Shown: piece by piece, positions 17,343 to 30,650 of the stretch | How positions within the stretch are numbered: the first letter of the stretch is position 1 | Layout of the letters: the number at the start of each line of letters is the position of its first letter | NCBI GenBank assembly: GCA_943737045.1 | Contig: CALSFV010000005.1 | Span: 310,001-374,000 of the forward strand | Reading direction: 5' to 3' | Source: Parapristionchus giblindavisi | Taxonomy: Eukaryota; Nematoda; Chromadorea; Rhabditida; Diplogasteridae | Length of the DNA stretch: 64,000 nucleotides | Notes under the pieces: generated by a model | Told to the model about the DNA's origin: nothing | The model's input: the letters and a program-made list of their open reading frames with translations, nothing else | Database searches by the model: none | Program-made: the position numbers and the translations under genes

Positions 17343-20300
17343 GCTAGTTCCTTAGTGAATGAATCTCTCGCTGTAAACCCAGATCCGGTAAGAGTTGGAC
17401 CATTACTCTAAGAGGATCATAAGGAGTTGACGGGCGTAGCCGATGGATCCTTCTTTGCGCATGTTAATATCTCATGATCTAATCCCACGCCAACCATCTG
17501 TAGCATGGTCGTTACGACTGCTATATGCACTACTAGGGTTGCGTAGCTTGTGCCTAGCGTGAATAGATATGAAAGATAGTTAACATTATCGGCTTTATCG
17601 GGTCTAGCCCTATCGACGTGACCGTCCAACTTAATTCATGACGCTCATGCCAAGTGATAGCGTCTTTTAGGTTCCGGAGGACCGGAAGCTGATCAAGGTC
17701 TGTGCAGAATGGATATATGGACCATGATATTAGTATATTACCAAGAATGGAGGTCATTCACGCCATTAATATCAACTGCGTTGAATGTGGGTTTCCCCGA
17801 ACATCTCGGATCTCTACCATCTCCTCTATAAGAGGTATAAGTAGTAATGTGGCCACGTGGGAAGGCGGATAAGAAGGGGAACATTTTTGCCCATCCCATC
17901 TCGATGTGATGAGGGTCATCCTGACACCCTTTCGGATGGTCTTGATGATCCCATCTTGCCCGTTGGAAAGCAAAGCGAATCCAAAGCGGCCAGGACTGTC
18001 TTTAAGTGAAGACAATTTGTTACTCCTTTTAGGAACTTGGTATATACTTTGCACTCTTGCAGTCCATTCGTTCACCGACCACCTGCCATAGGTACGCAAA
18101 TCAGCCACTACCACCACAACAGTCCTCGTTAGAGGCGTCTGCGTGTATGAATGTGAAGGTTTCTGGTTCATAGATCACCTCGTGGCTACAGACATTCTAG
18201 AATTGATTCTCCCACCATTCGAGTTCGCGCCTCCGGACATCACTAAGGGCAACTTCGTACAGAAACATCAATTCCTTGGGTTCCGCATGGAACCCCAGCC
18301 CTCGCGGTAGGTTCCTCTGCGAGGACCTAGCGTAACGAGATGGTTATCGAGTATGCTAAACTCTTGATACTGAACGAGGTGTTGGGATAGGGGTATATCT
18401 AGGATACCCTATATAGCAACCCTGATCTTGTCCTCTGAAACTGATATGAGGAGGAAATCATCTCGGTGTGTGGTCATACGAAGCCCATGCTTCCGTAGGT
18501 ACTCGGAATAGGATTCATCAACGCTCTCGGACAGAGCAACGGTAGACGTTGGAAACAAGAGGTTGTACATTGCAAGGCAATGCCAGAATTTTCTGATTCC
18601 GGGAGGATGGGCATGACAAGATAGACATAATTTCAGATTTGTCATAACGATATCCCGATTATCAACTCCCCAATCTTTTCTAGTCGTTCTCTCTTGAAAA
18701 GCGACGTAGCGGTTTAGGGTTCTATGTTGACGACTGGTTTTCTGGTAACCTCTTTCTTCGGAACGGTAAACATCCTTGATGTAAACAACTTCGAGTTCCG
18801 TGGGATCATTCGATAGGTCCCTTAGCCTGGGAGGGGGTATTCTCCTCCCTTAACACCGGATCCCCTGACTTAGTGTCCACATACCAAAGCTGGGGGGGGG
18901 GTGCGAAGGGGATATGGTAACCATTAATTGTTTCCAGGACCCAGGAATCAGTGGCAATCAGTAACCATCATACTATCCTTCCCGGTGCGGGCACGGGGGC
19001 TCCGATATTGGAATCAGGTTACTGATTGTTCTCGGTTTCCATTATTGTTCCGAGTGAGGGGTAGCTCGGCCTATTCGGGTCGTCAGAACGAGGTCTGGCT
19101 GACAAACTCGTCCAGCAGGGCCGGCTCAAGCACTAGCCGAAAAAGTGGCAAATAGTAAGCATACATAATGCTACCTGGGGTCTATTTAGCCAAGCTACCA
19201 TTGTTGGAATGAAAACAAGTCTATTCCAGGAGGCAACGGACGCCTCTTCCCATTTAAGCATAAATCATAATCATCTCAATACCTCTTAACTAAGCACACG
19301 GAATGCTTGATTATAAGCAATCGCGTCGTTAAGCGATGCGTAAGCAACATGATAGAGCGGGAATGCACTTCTTCACGAAGTTTCTTCACGAACATTCCGT
19401 TCGAATTGAGGTCGTAGTCCTTTTGGGATCTACATTCATAGATGTAAACGAGTAACAGTTAAAACTACTGATGTAATGGGTTATATGATTTAACACAGTG
19501 CTCCCTCTATGTGAAGAATTAGGGTCCTATATGATGAAGCTCATGAGGGCGATTAACGGTTTGACCGAGCCTGCCACCTTTACGGAGTCATGGTATGTCT
19601 CCGTTAGCACCTATGCCGATGCAACCAACGCCGGCATCTGCCAGCACGTTAGGCAAAAGACTGGCAAATCATTTCTCATTACTGGGGTCATCATTACTAG
19701 AGTTGCTCAAGTAATTAGATTTAAGATAATCCTGATAGACCCACTTAGACATCTTGTTTGGGAGCTAACATCGATTATCCTAAGTTTATCATCGAGGGTT
19801 AGCGCGAGGATGTAGACGCTGGATAGCAGTGGTATCATTTCCATGGACACCACAAGCTAGCCCCTTGTCAGTAGGGTACCCCTCGACTGAAGCCAGATTC
19901 AGACATCTTCACCCTTGGTAAAACCTCCAGAGTAGATACTTTAGTAGTTGGGCAACGTAAAGTATTCCGAATACTCAGGGGAGACACAACACACATCGAT
20001 TCGCGAAGCGTCTGGTAGTTGTACAGTAGAAGGCTACTCTACCTTTAAATCTCCTTCGTAGGATGATCGCCCCATCGCCATAGTTGAGCCACAGTGGATC
20101 GAACTCAACGAGATCGTTGTGGTTCATCTCAGGCGAGCCACCCGCACAAATATGGTAATATGAGACGGGGGTTCAACAACCGAGGTTATGTAAGAACGGC
20201 GTGCGCCGCGTAACGCGTCGAGGTGCGATGCGAGATGGAATCTCAAAAGTGCGCCAATATAGAATGGGCGGAGTCAGAAAGATGGCTTACGCCGTGCTGA

Positions 20301-21035
20301 GTCAGGCCACTGTGGTTTACTACCAAGGCGAGGCTGAGTCAGACTAAGTATGTGTGGGTCAGGACCCAGAGGAGGTCAGAGAGGTCAGGACTTCCGAAAG
20401 CGATATTGGATCTCTGAGGGTGTGTCTGTGCACAGGACTGCGCCATAACATGAGCGGAGTCAGAAAGATGGCTTACGCCGTGCTGAGTCAGGCCACTGTG
20501 GTTTAGTACCAATGCGAGGCTTGGTCAGACTAAGTATGTGTGGGTCAGGACCCAGAGGATAACTTCCGAAAGCGAGATTGAATCTCTGAGGGTGTGCCTG
20601 TGCACAGGACTGCGCCATAACATGAGCGGAGTCAGAAAGATGGCTTACGCCGTGCTGAGTCAGGCTAACTGTGGCGATGCACCAGAGAGAGGCTGAGTCA
20701 GACTTGGGTGTGTGGGTCAGACACGGAAACAACGAAACTCCTCACCCTGACCAAGGGGGGAGAGAATGCGAGAGCATAGGGACGGCCAAAGATAACTGGA
20801 GAGAACAGCCGTCATGGCGAGCTCTAAGAAAGCATTCTGAAGAAAACAGGGGAACTGGGAGTCTATCATACGCAAGGAAGCGCGTGCTTTGATCTTCTCC
20901 CCCTTCCCCTGGGTTCCCTCCTTTCTGATTGATTGGGCAGATCAGATAGGAAGGGACCTTAGAGAACATGGCGGCTTATGGAGCGCATAGCAGTTTGTGA
21001 TTGATGAGCAGTGTAGTATAATGCTTTTAGAATGA
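17343..21035 (-). mobile_element. Decayed DIRS/PAT-type retrotransposon, left-arm copy
   Basis: On the minus strand, in order: an unassigned 5' part (about 21035-18850) with a tandem repeat, reverse transcriptase remnant (18830-18405), RNase H remnant (18274-17850) and tyrosine-recombinase remnant (17629-17417). RT then RNase H then tyrosine recombinase is the DIRS/PAT order. Stops and frameshifts break every domain. Domain details are given for the right-arm copy. Confidence 0.6.
20271..20725. repeat. Three tandem repeats of about 172-186 bp in the DIRS-like end region
   Basis: Units begin with GAGTCAGAAAGATGGCTTAC at 20271, 20457 and 20629. They share GTGCTGAGTCAGGC and TGTGTGGGTCAGGACCCAGA segments. 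The third unit is partial. Mirror copies lie at about 37345-37800 and direct copies at 43960-44414. Confidence 0.75.
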
Positions 21036-21296
21036 ACCTGATTGTTACGTCCTTACGATACAAAGCAATCTTTGCTCGCGCTCCAGGACTGCGGATTTTT
21101 AGCCTTGATGATTCGTCTACTGACTCTGTCGATCTTTTATATCTGTCTTGTTTAATGTGAATATATTATATATTACAGGGCTGTAGCATTTGAAACTTGA
21201 AATAACTATGTTTAAGCTTTCAGAGAGCTTTTTGTACTTTAAACACCTTACTTCCTCTCAGTGGAGAACCATGACCACTGATAGATTGATTGATAT

Positions 21297-21543
21297 CACA
21301 CTGTAATCGTAAAGATATAATATGAAAATGCTATTGATCTTTGACCTGTGTTTGCCTGTTGAAATCGATCGATATATCAACTACTCATTTACGATAGTAG
21401 TTGGGTCAACGTTTGTAATGATTCTTAATTTCTTCTGGCCAGGATTAAATTGTCACGATGACCTACTTGAAATAGACTCCGCCCACTTATAACTCCGCCC
21501 CTTTCAGAGCTGAGAGATTTGTCGATCAGTCTTCATTATGTCA
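21297..21543 (+). promoter_or_regulatory. Promoter block of gene C
   Basis: CACACTGTAATCGTAAAGAT, TTGATCTTTGACCTGTG, GAAATCGATCGATATATCAA, GTCACGATGACCTACTTG, GACTCCGCCCACTTATAACT at 21475 and GATCAGTCTTCATTATG at 21524 (spacing 49). It is well conserved although the gene behind it is broken. Confidence 0.6.
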
Positions 21544-21938
21544 TCTCTCACTCATTATGCTTCATTTTCTTTTCTTTGCTCAGGAATAAGTATTGCGAAA
21601 GATATTACTTTGTCGACACTAACATCTCTCTGAATCGTTCGCACATTGTTATACATTGTTGTCGTCGTTGTGAAACGTTGTCTTAGGTCAGATGAGAACC
21701 GTAGAATTTGAACTGGATGGATGATAACTATTTGCATACGTTGTCCATTCCTCATTTTCAGCGCTTGTATCTCATATGCTAGTTCTGCGAATCATAGTTT
21801 TTAAACGTTCTCCTTAAAGACGGTTCTAGAATCAAAATTCGGTACATTGTATTTATTTGATAACATTTTTCATGGCGATTTCTCATTTACATTTGTTAAA
21901 ATTTTTGTATCAGAAGATCATTTATTCTATGCTTACAG

Positions 21939-23038
21939 ATGCTTCTAGTAACTCTGCTGATACTAACAGGTTCGATCGACTCGGCTCCGTTGACCATCCC
22001 TCAGGCAACCGAACTGTCCATCGACTCCTTCAAACCTTTCACCACGCACACCGTTAGCCTTCTATTCAATGAAACAGACTCCACTATGCTCGTATGTGTT
22101 TCATATTTGATATTTGATCCTTGATTTTCAAATTACAAAAAAATTCAGGAGCAACAGTGCTTTTGCACTATGGTAGATAATAATGACGGTGGGGACATAA
22201 AGGCTCCATCCTCTACCATCGGAAGTCGCACGGTATTTTTTATCCTATTTCATGTTAAAGATGCTCGCTTTCAAGAAATTTAAGAAAAAAATGGATTTAT
22301 ATTTGCAGCATCTATTTTAAGAACAAAATAGTTTCAGGAAAAAAAACAAAAAAAATAGTGAAATGGAAAAACAAATAACATTTCTATGTTTTTAATCTCT
22401 ATATCCAACTTTATTGTTCAGAAACATCGGTGTTCCTGTGTAGCCTACCCAATAGAACTCTTTATGTACTTCCCTCTCTATCCCAGGAATACTTCCGTTC
22501 CCATTACCGTAATTCTTTTTTTACCTTGATTTAAATTTTTTTTCATATTTTCATTGTTTTAGAAGCAACTGTGGTCGTGTATGTCAAAGGAAGATAAGGG
22601 ATATGGCATGTTAACCGACGGATCGTTTGACGTAATTTAACAATTTTTCTTATCAATTTATAATCTACGATTGTTTCAGGGTGAATGGTGTTCTAGCCAT
22701 CTCATGCAAGCAAAGACTTATACCAAAACGAGCTAGAAAACGTCGAATTTCCCGTATTATCGGAGTGAATTCTGAGCGGCAAACAACTTGAAAGCATTTC
22801 GGAGATAAGTAAAGCTTGCCTATGCTCGAACATCGAAAGAGAGCGGGTAATTATTTTTTTCATATTCGATCTTTCCCTTCATTGACGTCTAATGATCTAT
22901 TATAAATGGTTTCAGACTCAATATTGTAGTTGCAAGACCCCGTCCAAGTGCAAAGTTGAGGACTTACGAGAGAGACATAGAATGCAAATCATCTACCCAG
23001 CTACCCAGTCAGTGATAGAAGAGTCCCACACTGAATGA
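21939..23038 (+). pseudogene. Family copy C, broken in exon 5
   Basis: Exons 21939-22091, 22149-22232, 22422-22508, 22563-22631, 22680-22846 and 22916-23038 align with copy A. The signal peptide is MLLVTLLILTGSIDSA and the Cys-x-Cys pairs are QCFC, RCSC and YCSC. Exon 5 is 167 bases instead of a multiple of three. A one-base loss at about 22728 (ACCAAAACGAGC against ACAAAAAGCGAGC in A) brings in a stop. A second lesion turns the conserved cysteine codon in SEC into TGA. The signal peptide is also a few residues shorter. It is unlikely to make a full protein. Confidence 0.75.
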
Positions 23039-24785
23039 ACTAGCCGAATTTCAATGTCGATTTTCTCGAAGCTCATAAAAATTTGAGATTTTTTAAACCT
23101 TTTCTGACTGTCTTTACGATTTGTGATTATTTATATATTGTTGGTCGTTTGTAAGTGTTTTCGATATACTTTTAGTTGTGATATCGTAATGTCGTTCGAT
23201 AAATTGAACTGTTGATTTTTGTTGTACAATAGAATCAATCAACCAATTTATTGATATCAAGTATAATACAAGATGAAGGAGGTCCATTCTTAAGTTTCTT
23301 CAATGGTATTGACTACCATTACGCACTAATCCTCTTGAACTCACCTCTCCATCGAATACGAGGTTGATCTGAAGATAAAGAGAACCATATCATGAATCTT
23401 CGTTCCCCCCTTTTTTATTTCCATTGTAGCATGAATGATGAACAAACGACTTTCATAAAACATGATCAACATGAAAAATGACGTGCTCGACGAGTTCTTT
23501 CGAATGCGCATAAACATGTCAAGGTGTCGACTGCTTTTTTTTCAAGCCATCTTCTATTTCTTTGATGAAAGAACAAGGTAATTATAGTTTTTGAGCCATA
23601 CGATATAGGCGTATTAGCATTGTGCACAAAAGATTTTACTACCACTTTACTTAAATTATAAGCGAAATATGTCATAGATAAACATGCAAATGTACTCATA
23701 ATATTTGATATTAATGAATCTAAAGTAGTTGTTAGTAGAGGCTGAAAAACGTGCGAATCTTTCTTGTATATGTCTTGTCTTCTTGTCTTTTCAGACCGTA
23801 TAAAAGTTGGTCATCTTCAGGTCCATTATTCTCAGAATAGGAGATCGATTTTTAAAATATTTTCCCTCCTTCGACGATGAAATTTTCGCTCTATAAGATC
23901 ATGCAAACCCTGTGCTGTACTTTTCTTTTTAAAATTTTAATTAAATTTAAAATGTTTTGTGGAGGTAAAAAAAAGTTTGCGATCGGATCTCCGGACTGTC
24001 CAATATCCAGATTTTATTGCTTAGTCATACATGTAATTAATTGACTCTAACATTGGACCTAGGTCGCTCCATTTTCTTCTGGTGATCATATTTCGAGAAC
24101 ACGGCACATTTACGTTTCAAGGACCCAGCCCAAATGAATACCCATTTTGTGATGGGGGGTCATGGGAGTATCCATAAAAAATTTTGGGCCAAATCGGAGA
24201 GGTCGATGTCCGGTGTCACTGGCTCAACCCTCGAATGTTACTGAGCCGGTGTCTTAATTGTACCGATTACCGATCAAACATTTCGGAAGACGTCTTGAAT
24301 AGAGAAGATGATGATGAAAAGACCAAACCGATTTAGATGATTCTCCCTTTTCGACTCTGAGAATGAACAAGAATGAACATGGCAAATTTTTGCAATTCCC
24401 TAATCGCACGAATATATGAATTCAATTAAATCAATTGTATGTATGATTTTTTTCTTCGTCTCAACTTAATTTTTCGATGTCCACTGCTATTCGTATGCTA
24501 CCGCGTTGTGGAAAAGTGAATTATCTATTCAACCATTTTCTTGTACTTGTGCTACTATGTAATGTTCATTACATAATCTCATAATCAAGTGTTATTACAA
24601 TAGATATAAAGTTATACCACATTTATGTCTTACAAAAGTTCATTCACTGTTCACATAGTGACAAAAGAACGAAATGATAAAAGAACAATTCTCATTTTGA
24701 ATGGAAAATGTAACGAAAAAAACAAAATAATGCAACCAGCAATCATTCAATAACACCGTAATAATAACAAGTAAATATACAATAA
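23039..24785. other. Region between C and G, no gene seen
   Basis: It begins with the family 3' block (CGATAAATTGAACTGTTGAT at about 23197). The remainder is AT-rich with no recognisable protein or RNA gene. The same sequence recurs inverted at 33285-35031. Confidence 0.5.
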
Positions 24786-27419
24786 TTAAACATTATCAAC
24801 AAAGTACTGGTTGGAGACGACTACACAAGTTCCGATGAGACTCTTTACATCCTTATTGTAAGCGAGGCACTGGCACGTCTTCAGTAGGGACATTGCGATC
24901 TTTAAGTATTGATTGATTATACTACAGTATACATTGCTCTACAGTAATAAAACAATTATCGATTGGTGATTCTTATATATAATAGTGATGAAATGTTCAT
25001 GAAATATCAGGTAGTAGCCAACCTTGGGGTTCTTTTTGGTGCACTCGACCATCATCTTTTTGTACGTATCACGTTTGGGCATGCGCATGCGGCATCTGAA
25101 AAATATTTAATTATGAATTTCCCGCCTTGAGTCGAATTTAAAATGTACCCATAGGCAGTGACGCAAGAGTGAGTCTTCTTGTGTAGGCAGTGCTTGGTGC
25201 AGTGGAAGAATTTTTGGAAACGGCTATACTCGCGCTGGCCCTTGTTCCTGCAACGAAATCATTAGAATTTAGTAGTTCACAAAATAAATATGGGAAATGC
25301 ATTATGCATTGGGATGGCAGCCGGTGTTGTCATAATATATTAAATTTCGGAAAAAACAGAAAGTACTACGGTATCTCACCAGAAAGAGTTTGTCTTGATG
25401 TTCTTATGGGGCTTAGACTCGAAATCGAATCCGGTGTACTTGTTGATAGGTGCTGATTCGATGTAAGTAGTCTCGCTTCCAGAGGCGCAACTAAAAGGCA
25501 AAGGTTAGCTACTAACAATCGTAACCGAGTGACTACAGTGTTCAGTACAAGGTCAACTACGGTACAAAAATAACTACAGTATCCTCACACTTACCGGTCT
25601 TCAAGTCCTTCAAAGAGACATCTCTCAGCTTCAGCGACGCCTTCACCATTTTGTTGGAAGCACTCCAGGTATGAGTCGGTCTTATTGCCGAATTCCTGCA
25701 AAATAAAATGAATATTTAATAAAATTTGAAATTTCGAAAATTCAAAATTTAAACAAAAAAATCGTACCTTCAGATGATCATCGCAGGACTCCATACACGT
25801 TTCCATCTGGGATTTCGACTCGGCTTGGCACTTGGAAGTCACATCGCATGAGCAGAGTGGAACCTGAAATGATCGATGTTAAAATGAAATCATCTGAGTC
25901 TCCAAAGATCAAAGTTCAAATATCAATTAACTACCTTGGCTGGAGCTACGGTAGTTGATGGGGCTGGTACGGTGTGGATTACGGTACGAGTTACGGTCTC
26001 GTACACGGTCTCAATGGTGGTTCTTCGAACGGGCACGACTTCGGTTTTATTCTCGATATTGGCAGGGGCTACTGTAGTTGATCCCATCACAATGAGTCCA
26101 GGCACATTGACCACAGTATTCTCGGGTTTGGCGGTTTCGACGACTACTGCAGGAACTTGTTCGGTTACTGTAGCTGATTCGATGACTACGGTAGGGAGGG
26201 GCTCGGATACGGTAGCGGCTTCGATGACTACTGTAGGAAGGGGCTCGGTTACGGTAGCTGATTCGATGACTACTGTAGGGAGAGGCTCGGTTACGGTAGC
26301 TGATTCGATTATTACGGTAGGAAGGGGCTCGGTTACGGTAGTTGATTCGATGACTACGGTAGGAAGGGGCTCGGTTACGGTAGCTGATTCGATGATTACG
26401 GTAGGATGGGGCTCGGTTACGGTAGCTGATTCAATGATAACGGTGGGAAGGGGCTCGGTTACCGTAGCTGATTCGATGATTACTGTAGGAAGGGGCTCGG
26501 TTACCGTTGCTGATTCGATGATTACGGTAGGAAGGGTCTCGGTTACCGTAGCAGATTCGATAATTACGGTAGGGAGGGTCTCTGTCACGGTAGCTGATTC
26601 GATGACTACTGTAGGGAGGGTCTCGGTTACGGTAGCTGATTCGATGACTACGGTAGGAAGGGTCTCGGTTACCGTAGCAGATTCGATAATTACTGTAGGG
26701 AGGGTCTCTGTCACGGTAGCTGATTCGATGACTACTGTAGGGAGGGTTTCGGTTACGGTAGCTGATTCGATGGCTACGGTAGGAAGGGGCTCGGTTACGG
26801 TAGCTGATTCGATGATTACGGTAGGGAGGGGCTCGGTTACAGTGATGGTTTCTTGTTTAGATGTCTCTTCAGACACAGTAACGTCTTCAGTTTGACCATT
26901 CTTGACGATAGAGTCGACGATCGTTGCGACAGTTGTCTCAAATTCTTCAACCGATTCAGCTATTTCGTCCTTGAGAACCACAACCACGGTGGCCGATTCG
27001 GTTGGAGTGAGTACCGCAACTACTGGCATCACTACAGTAACTCTCGGTTCGGGCTGAAATACGGTAACGTTGTCGGATAAGGATGCAGGAGGATTGGAAA
27101 TATCTGTTACGACGAAATGGGCAGCATCGTCATCTTCAGCAACTTCGGAAAGAACGACAGCCTTGGTCTCGGACGGTTCAGCTTGGGCAACGACGACGGT
27201 TTCCACGGGTGCGACCGCTCCGTCGGATACGTTTGCTGATGATTCGGTCACGGTGTGAACGATGTTCTTGGTCACGAGTTCGTAGACGGTCTCGACCGTT
27301 GTCTTGGGAACGGATTCGGTAGGCAAAAGTTCATCTTCTGGGTCCACGGGCAGAATCTTGGCCGACTGGGAATTTACGGTGGAGAGCAGTAGAAGTGGTA
27401 AGAGCGAGAATAGACGCAT
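24786..27419 (-). CDS. Mucin-like secreted protein G with 14-residue repeats (left copy)
   Basis: Seven exons on the minus strand: 27419-25935, 25863-25768, 25695-25595, 25490-25380, 25247-25149, 25095-25023 and 24899-24786, giving about 692 residues. It is nearly identical to the right copy, where the domains are described. Differences include MRLF against MHLF at the start and VNSQ against VNAQ at the signal-peptide end. The ATG follows a TTTGTAG acceptor. The last exon, after an AAAG acceptor, is the least certain. The long plus-strand frame over 25936-26895 is only a shadow of the 42-bp repeat. Confidence 0.8.
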
Positions 27420-27659
27420 CTACAAAGACGACGAATTAAATGGAGAAATTGAACGAGGATATACGGATATGAACAAGTTTCAAAGGTGACAGATAAGGCG
27501 ATGATTACTTTATGGAATTCATTCTAAAACAACGAACTCGATAAATAAATTTAAGGAAATAAGTATGGATTTTGGTCCGAACTGAAAAAAAGAAACATGA
27601 TTGCTCGTGAACATAAATATGTCTTCCTCTGAATTGCAGAAGAGTAGACAAGACTACGA

Positions 27660-27740
27660 GATATAATGAAGTGATCGGCCGATGTATTTATATACCCGAT
27701 GGGGGCGTGGTCATAGTGGGCGGAGTCTTAAAGGATCGGG
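27660..27740 (-). promoter_or_regulatory. Promoter of the left copy of gene G
   Basis: Mirror of 30336-30410: GACTCCGCCCAC at 27727 (minus strand), a second CACGCCCCC box, a TATATAAATA TATA box at about 27694-27685 and a GATCACTTCATTATATC element. Confidence 0.65.
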
Positions 27741-28264
27741 TCTTGCAATGCGCGAGCGTGACCCATGTCTCTTATTTTTGCACACTATTTCATCGATCTA
27801 TGTCAAATTATACTTGCGCTACTTCTTACCAAGGGCCGAGAGAACATGAACAGTGAATTTGGGAATATTGCAATTATAAGATCAATGAAACAAGAGATAA
27901 ATAGAATAATCGTTGATGTCGAGAAAAAAAAAACCTATAATGGATGTATCAGTATATTGTCTATAAGAAAATACGTATCAAAAATATATCAAAGACAAAC
28001 TATTTGTACACTAACAATCTATCTTTTACAACAGTTGATTGTAAAACTATAATAGTTCAATCAATATTAAATATCTCTTTAAATGGTTATTTATGGTACA
28101 TTTTTGAATTCTTTATTTGACAGGAATACCTTTTTTCTTTATTTTACTATCAGATTAACACTCTACATTCATTACAAGCACTTTGATTGTATTTTGTTCT
28201 ATTAAAAAGATTAATTTACAGATACCTGAAAGTGTGCATATTTCAGAATTTCATTAGCAGAAAG
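27741..28264. other. Upstream flank of gene G
   Basis: No gene is recognised. A related sequence occurs at 45359-45540 (for example CAAGCACTTTGATTGTATTT), which helps to date the third duplication. Confidence 0.5.
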
Positions 28265-28705
28265 TGAATTCAGTTTGCTTTAATCCTAAAAATCATTAAT
28301 AAAAACGGACGTAGGGCTGTATCAGGCAGTCTCTTCTACAATTTCTTGTAGTTCTCAGAGAATATCGAGATAGTGTGTGAATTTAATGTAGAAAATTTCT
28401 TTTCAAACAAGAAGTCGCCTCTTTTTCAATTTCTTCTCGTTACTTTCGAACTTTACTTTAGTTCTACAAATATTCATCTTGCCCATGATACCTTTACGAT
28501 TAATAACTACAGAATATATTTGATACCAAAAATACGATATGGTTCATCACGTGTGCTTCAACCGTCTTTGCTCTCTAAATTTTTCGCACTCTCTATCCTT
28601 TTCGCGCTACCTTTTTCTTTGTCCCCCACATCTCTCGAACAGAACAATAGCCAGAGGATGGGGGTGAGAAGACGTAGTATCTTTAGTAGGAAAGATGGTG
28701 AGGAT
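28265..28705 (+). repeat. Dispersed flank repeat at the palindrome centre, left side
   Basis: It matches the repeat at 2113-2560 and 45810-46240. It ends exactly where the palindrome arm ends (…GGTGAGGAT). Confidence 0.75.
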
Positions 28706-29359
28706 TATGTACCTTTATTGTACCTTTATGGAATTCTTTCGAAAATAGTATTGTTAGTCAACCCAACCCAATTATGTTTTGTTCTTTCGTACGAAAAATG
28801 TCGCTGTGATCAAGTAATTGCAGTGCATACTACATTTCTTCATATTTTATTTCACGCTCAAATTTCTCTATTTTATCCCACCATAAGTAACCTCTCTGTA
28901 AGAAATGATAAAATATTATTATTATGGATGTCCACAGAGGAGCAAATTTTCCGATCGGAAAATTTCTCAAAATTGTCCGAAAAAAACGGAAAATTTTTCC
29001 GTAGGGATAAATTTTCTCACAACCCTGCTGCCTACCTCTAACGATGAACCATGTAATTCTCTAACGATAAACAATTTTAAAGTGTCAAAATAATAAGACT
29101 TTCTCCTCAATCTAATAGCGTAAGGGTTGCATTACAGATATAATGAGTTTAAGTCTCTCAAAATTGTTTTAGTTTGACTTCTGAAGAGAAAAAACTTTTA
29201 ATTTATCGATGATATAACGACGACCTAATGCATATTTGACTCTAAATACTCTCCTACAATTAATTGTTTATTATAAAAGAAAAAAAACTTTCGCGTAATC
29301 ATTGCTAGTGCAATATTCACTACTCTATACGACCTGACGAAGATCACCCAGCGGGAATG
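28706..29359. other. 654-bp spacer at the palindrome centre
   Basis: The right two-thirds, read on the minus strand from 29359 to about 28930, continue the flank repeat (compare 2540-3000). About 28706-28925 is unique to the window. So the inversion junction lies near 28706, and the right arm with most of the spacer is one continuous minus-oriented unit. Confidence 0.7.
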
Positions 29360-30335
29360 ATCCTCACCATCTTTCCTACTAAAGATACTACGTCTTCTCA
29401 CCCCCATCCTCTGGCTATTGTTCTGTTCGAGAGATGTGGGGGACAAAGAAAAAGGTAGCGCGAAAAGGATAGAGAGTGCGAAAAATTTAGAGAGCAAAGA
29501 CGGTTGAAGCACACGTGATGAACCATATCGTATTTTTGGTATCAAATATATTCTGTAGTTATTAATCGTAAAGGTATCATGGGCAAGATGAATATTTGTA
29601 GAACTAAAGTAAAGTTCGAAAGTAACGAGAAGAAATTGAAAAAGAGGCGACTTCTTGTTTGAAAAGAAATTTTCTACATTAAATTCACACACTATCTCGA
29701 TATTCTCTGAGAACTACAAGAAATTGTAGAAGAGACTGCCTGATACAGCCCTACGTCCGTTTTTATTAATGATTTTTAGGATTAAAGCAAACTGAATTCA
29801 CTTTCTGCTAATGAAATTCTGAAATATGCACACTTTCAGGTATCTGTAAATTAATCTTTTTAATAGAACAAAATACAATCAAAGTGCTTGTAATGAATGT
29901 AGAGTGTTAATCTGATAGTAAAATAAAGAAAAAAGGTATTCCTGTCAAATAAAGAATTCAAAAATGTACCATAAATAACCATTTAAAGAGATATTTAATA
30001 TTGATTGAACTATTATAGTTTTACAATCAACTGTTGTAAAAGATAGATTGTTAGTGTACAAATAGTTTGTCTTTGATATATTTTTGATACGTATGTTGAT
30101 TTTCTTATAGACAATATACTGATACATCCATTATAGGTTTTTTTTTCTCGACATCAACGATTATTCTATTTATCTCTTGTTTCATTGATCTTATAATTGC
30201 AATATTCCCAAATTCACTGTTCATGTTCTCTCGGCCCTTGGTAAGAAGTAGCGCAAGTATAATTTGACATAGATCGATGAAATAGTGTGCAAAAATAAGA
30301 GACATGGGTCACGCTCGCGCATTGCAAGACCCGAT

Positions 30336-30410
30336 CCTTTAAGACTCCGCCCACTATGACCACGCCCCCATCGGGTATATAAATACATCGGCCGATCACT
30401 TCATTATATC
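30336..30410 (+). promoter_or_regulatory. Promoter of the right copy of gene G
   Basis: GACTCCGCCCACTATGACCA at 30343, CACGCCCCCATCGGG, a TATA box TATATAAATA at 30376, and GATCACTTCATTATATC at 30394. The 51-base spacing from the GACTCC box to the GATCA element equals that in the small-gene promoters (49-64). The ATG is about 275 bases downstream of the TATA box, leaving room for an outron. Confidence 0.65.
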
Positions 30411-30650
30411 TCGTAGTCTTGTCTACTCTTCTGCAATTCAGAGGAAGACATATTTATGTTCACGAGCAATCATGTTTCTTTTTTTCAGTTCGGACCAAAA
30501 TCCATACTTATTTCCTTAAATTTATTTATCGAGTTCGTTGTTTTAGAATGAATTCCATAAAGTAATCATCGCCTTATCTGTCACCTTTGAAACTTGTTCA
30601 TATCCGTATATCCTCGTTCAATTTCTCCATTTAATTCGTCGTCTTTGTAG

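Larger units (their letters stand above)
16193..28705. repeat. Left arm of a 12.5-kb palindrome
   Basis: The whole segment recurs inverted at 29360-41877 (coordinate sum 58065-58070, showing only small indels). It contains the end of the foldback element, a decayed DIRS/PAT-like retrotransposon, promoter and broken gene C, and gene G. Arms differ at only a few bases (for example near 16150, 18503 and 27418). Confidence 0.9.

Noticed and set aside
25936..26895. 319-residue plus-strand frame opposite gene G (and its mirror 31175-32134)
   Set aside because: It is antisense to the 42-bp repeat, which has no stops in this frame. There is no signal peptide, splice context or promoter, and the minus-strand G model explains the sequence.
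28373..29041. 222-residue plus-strand frame across the palindrome junction
   Set aside because: It runs through the dispersed flank repeat and into the unique spacer. The related copies at 2221 and 45881 do not keep the frame, so it is probably chance.
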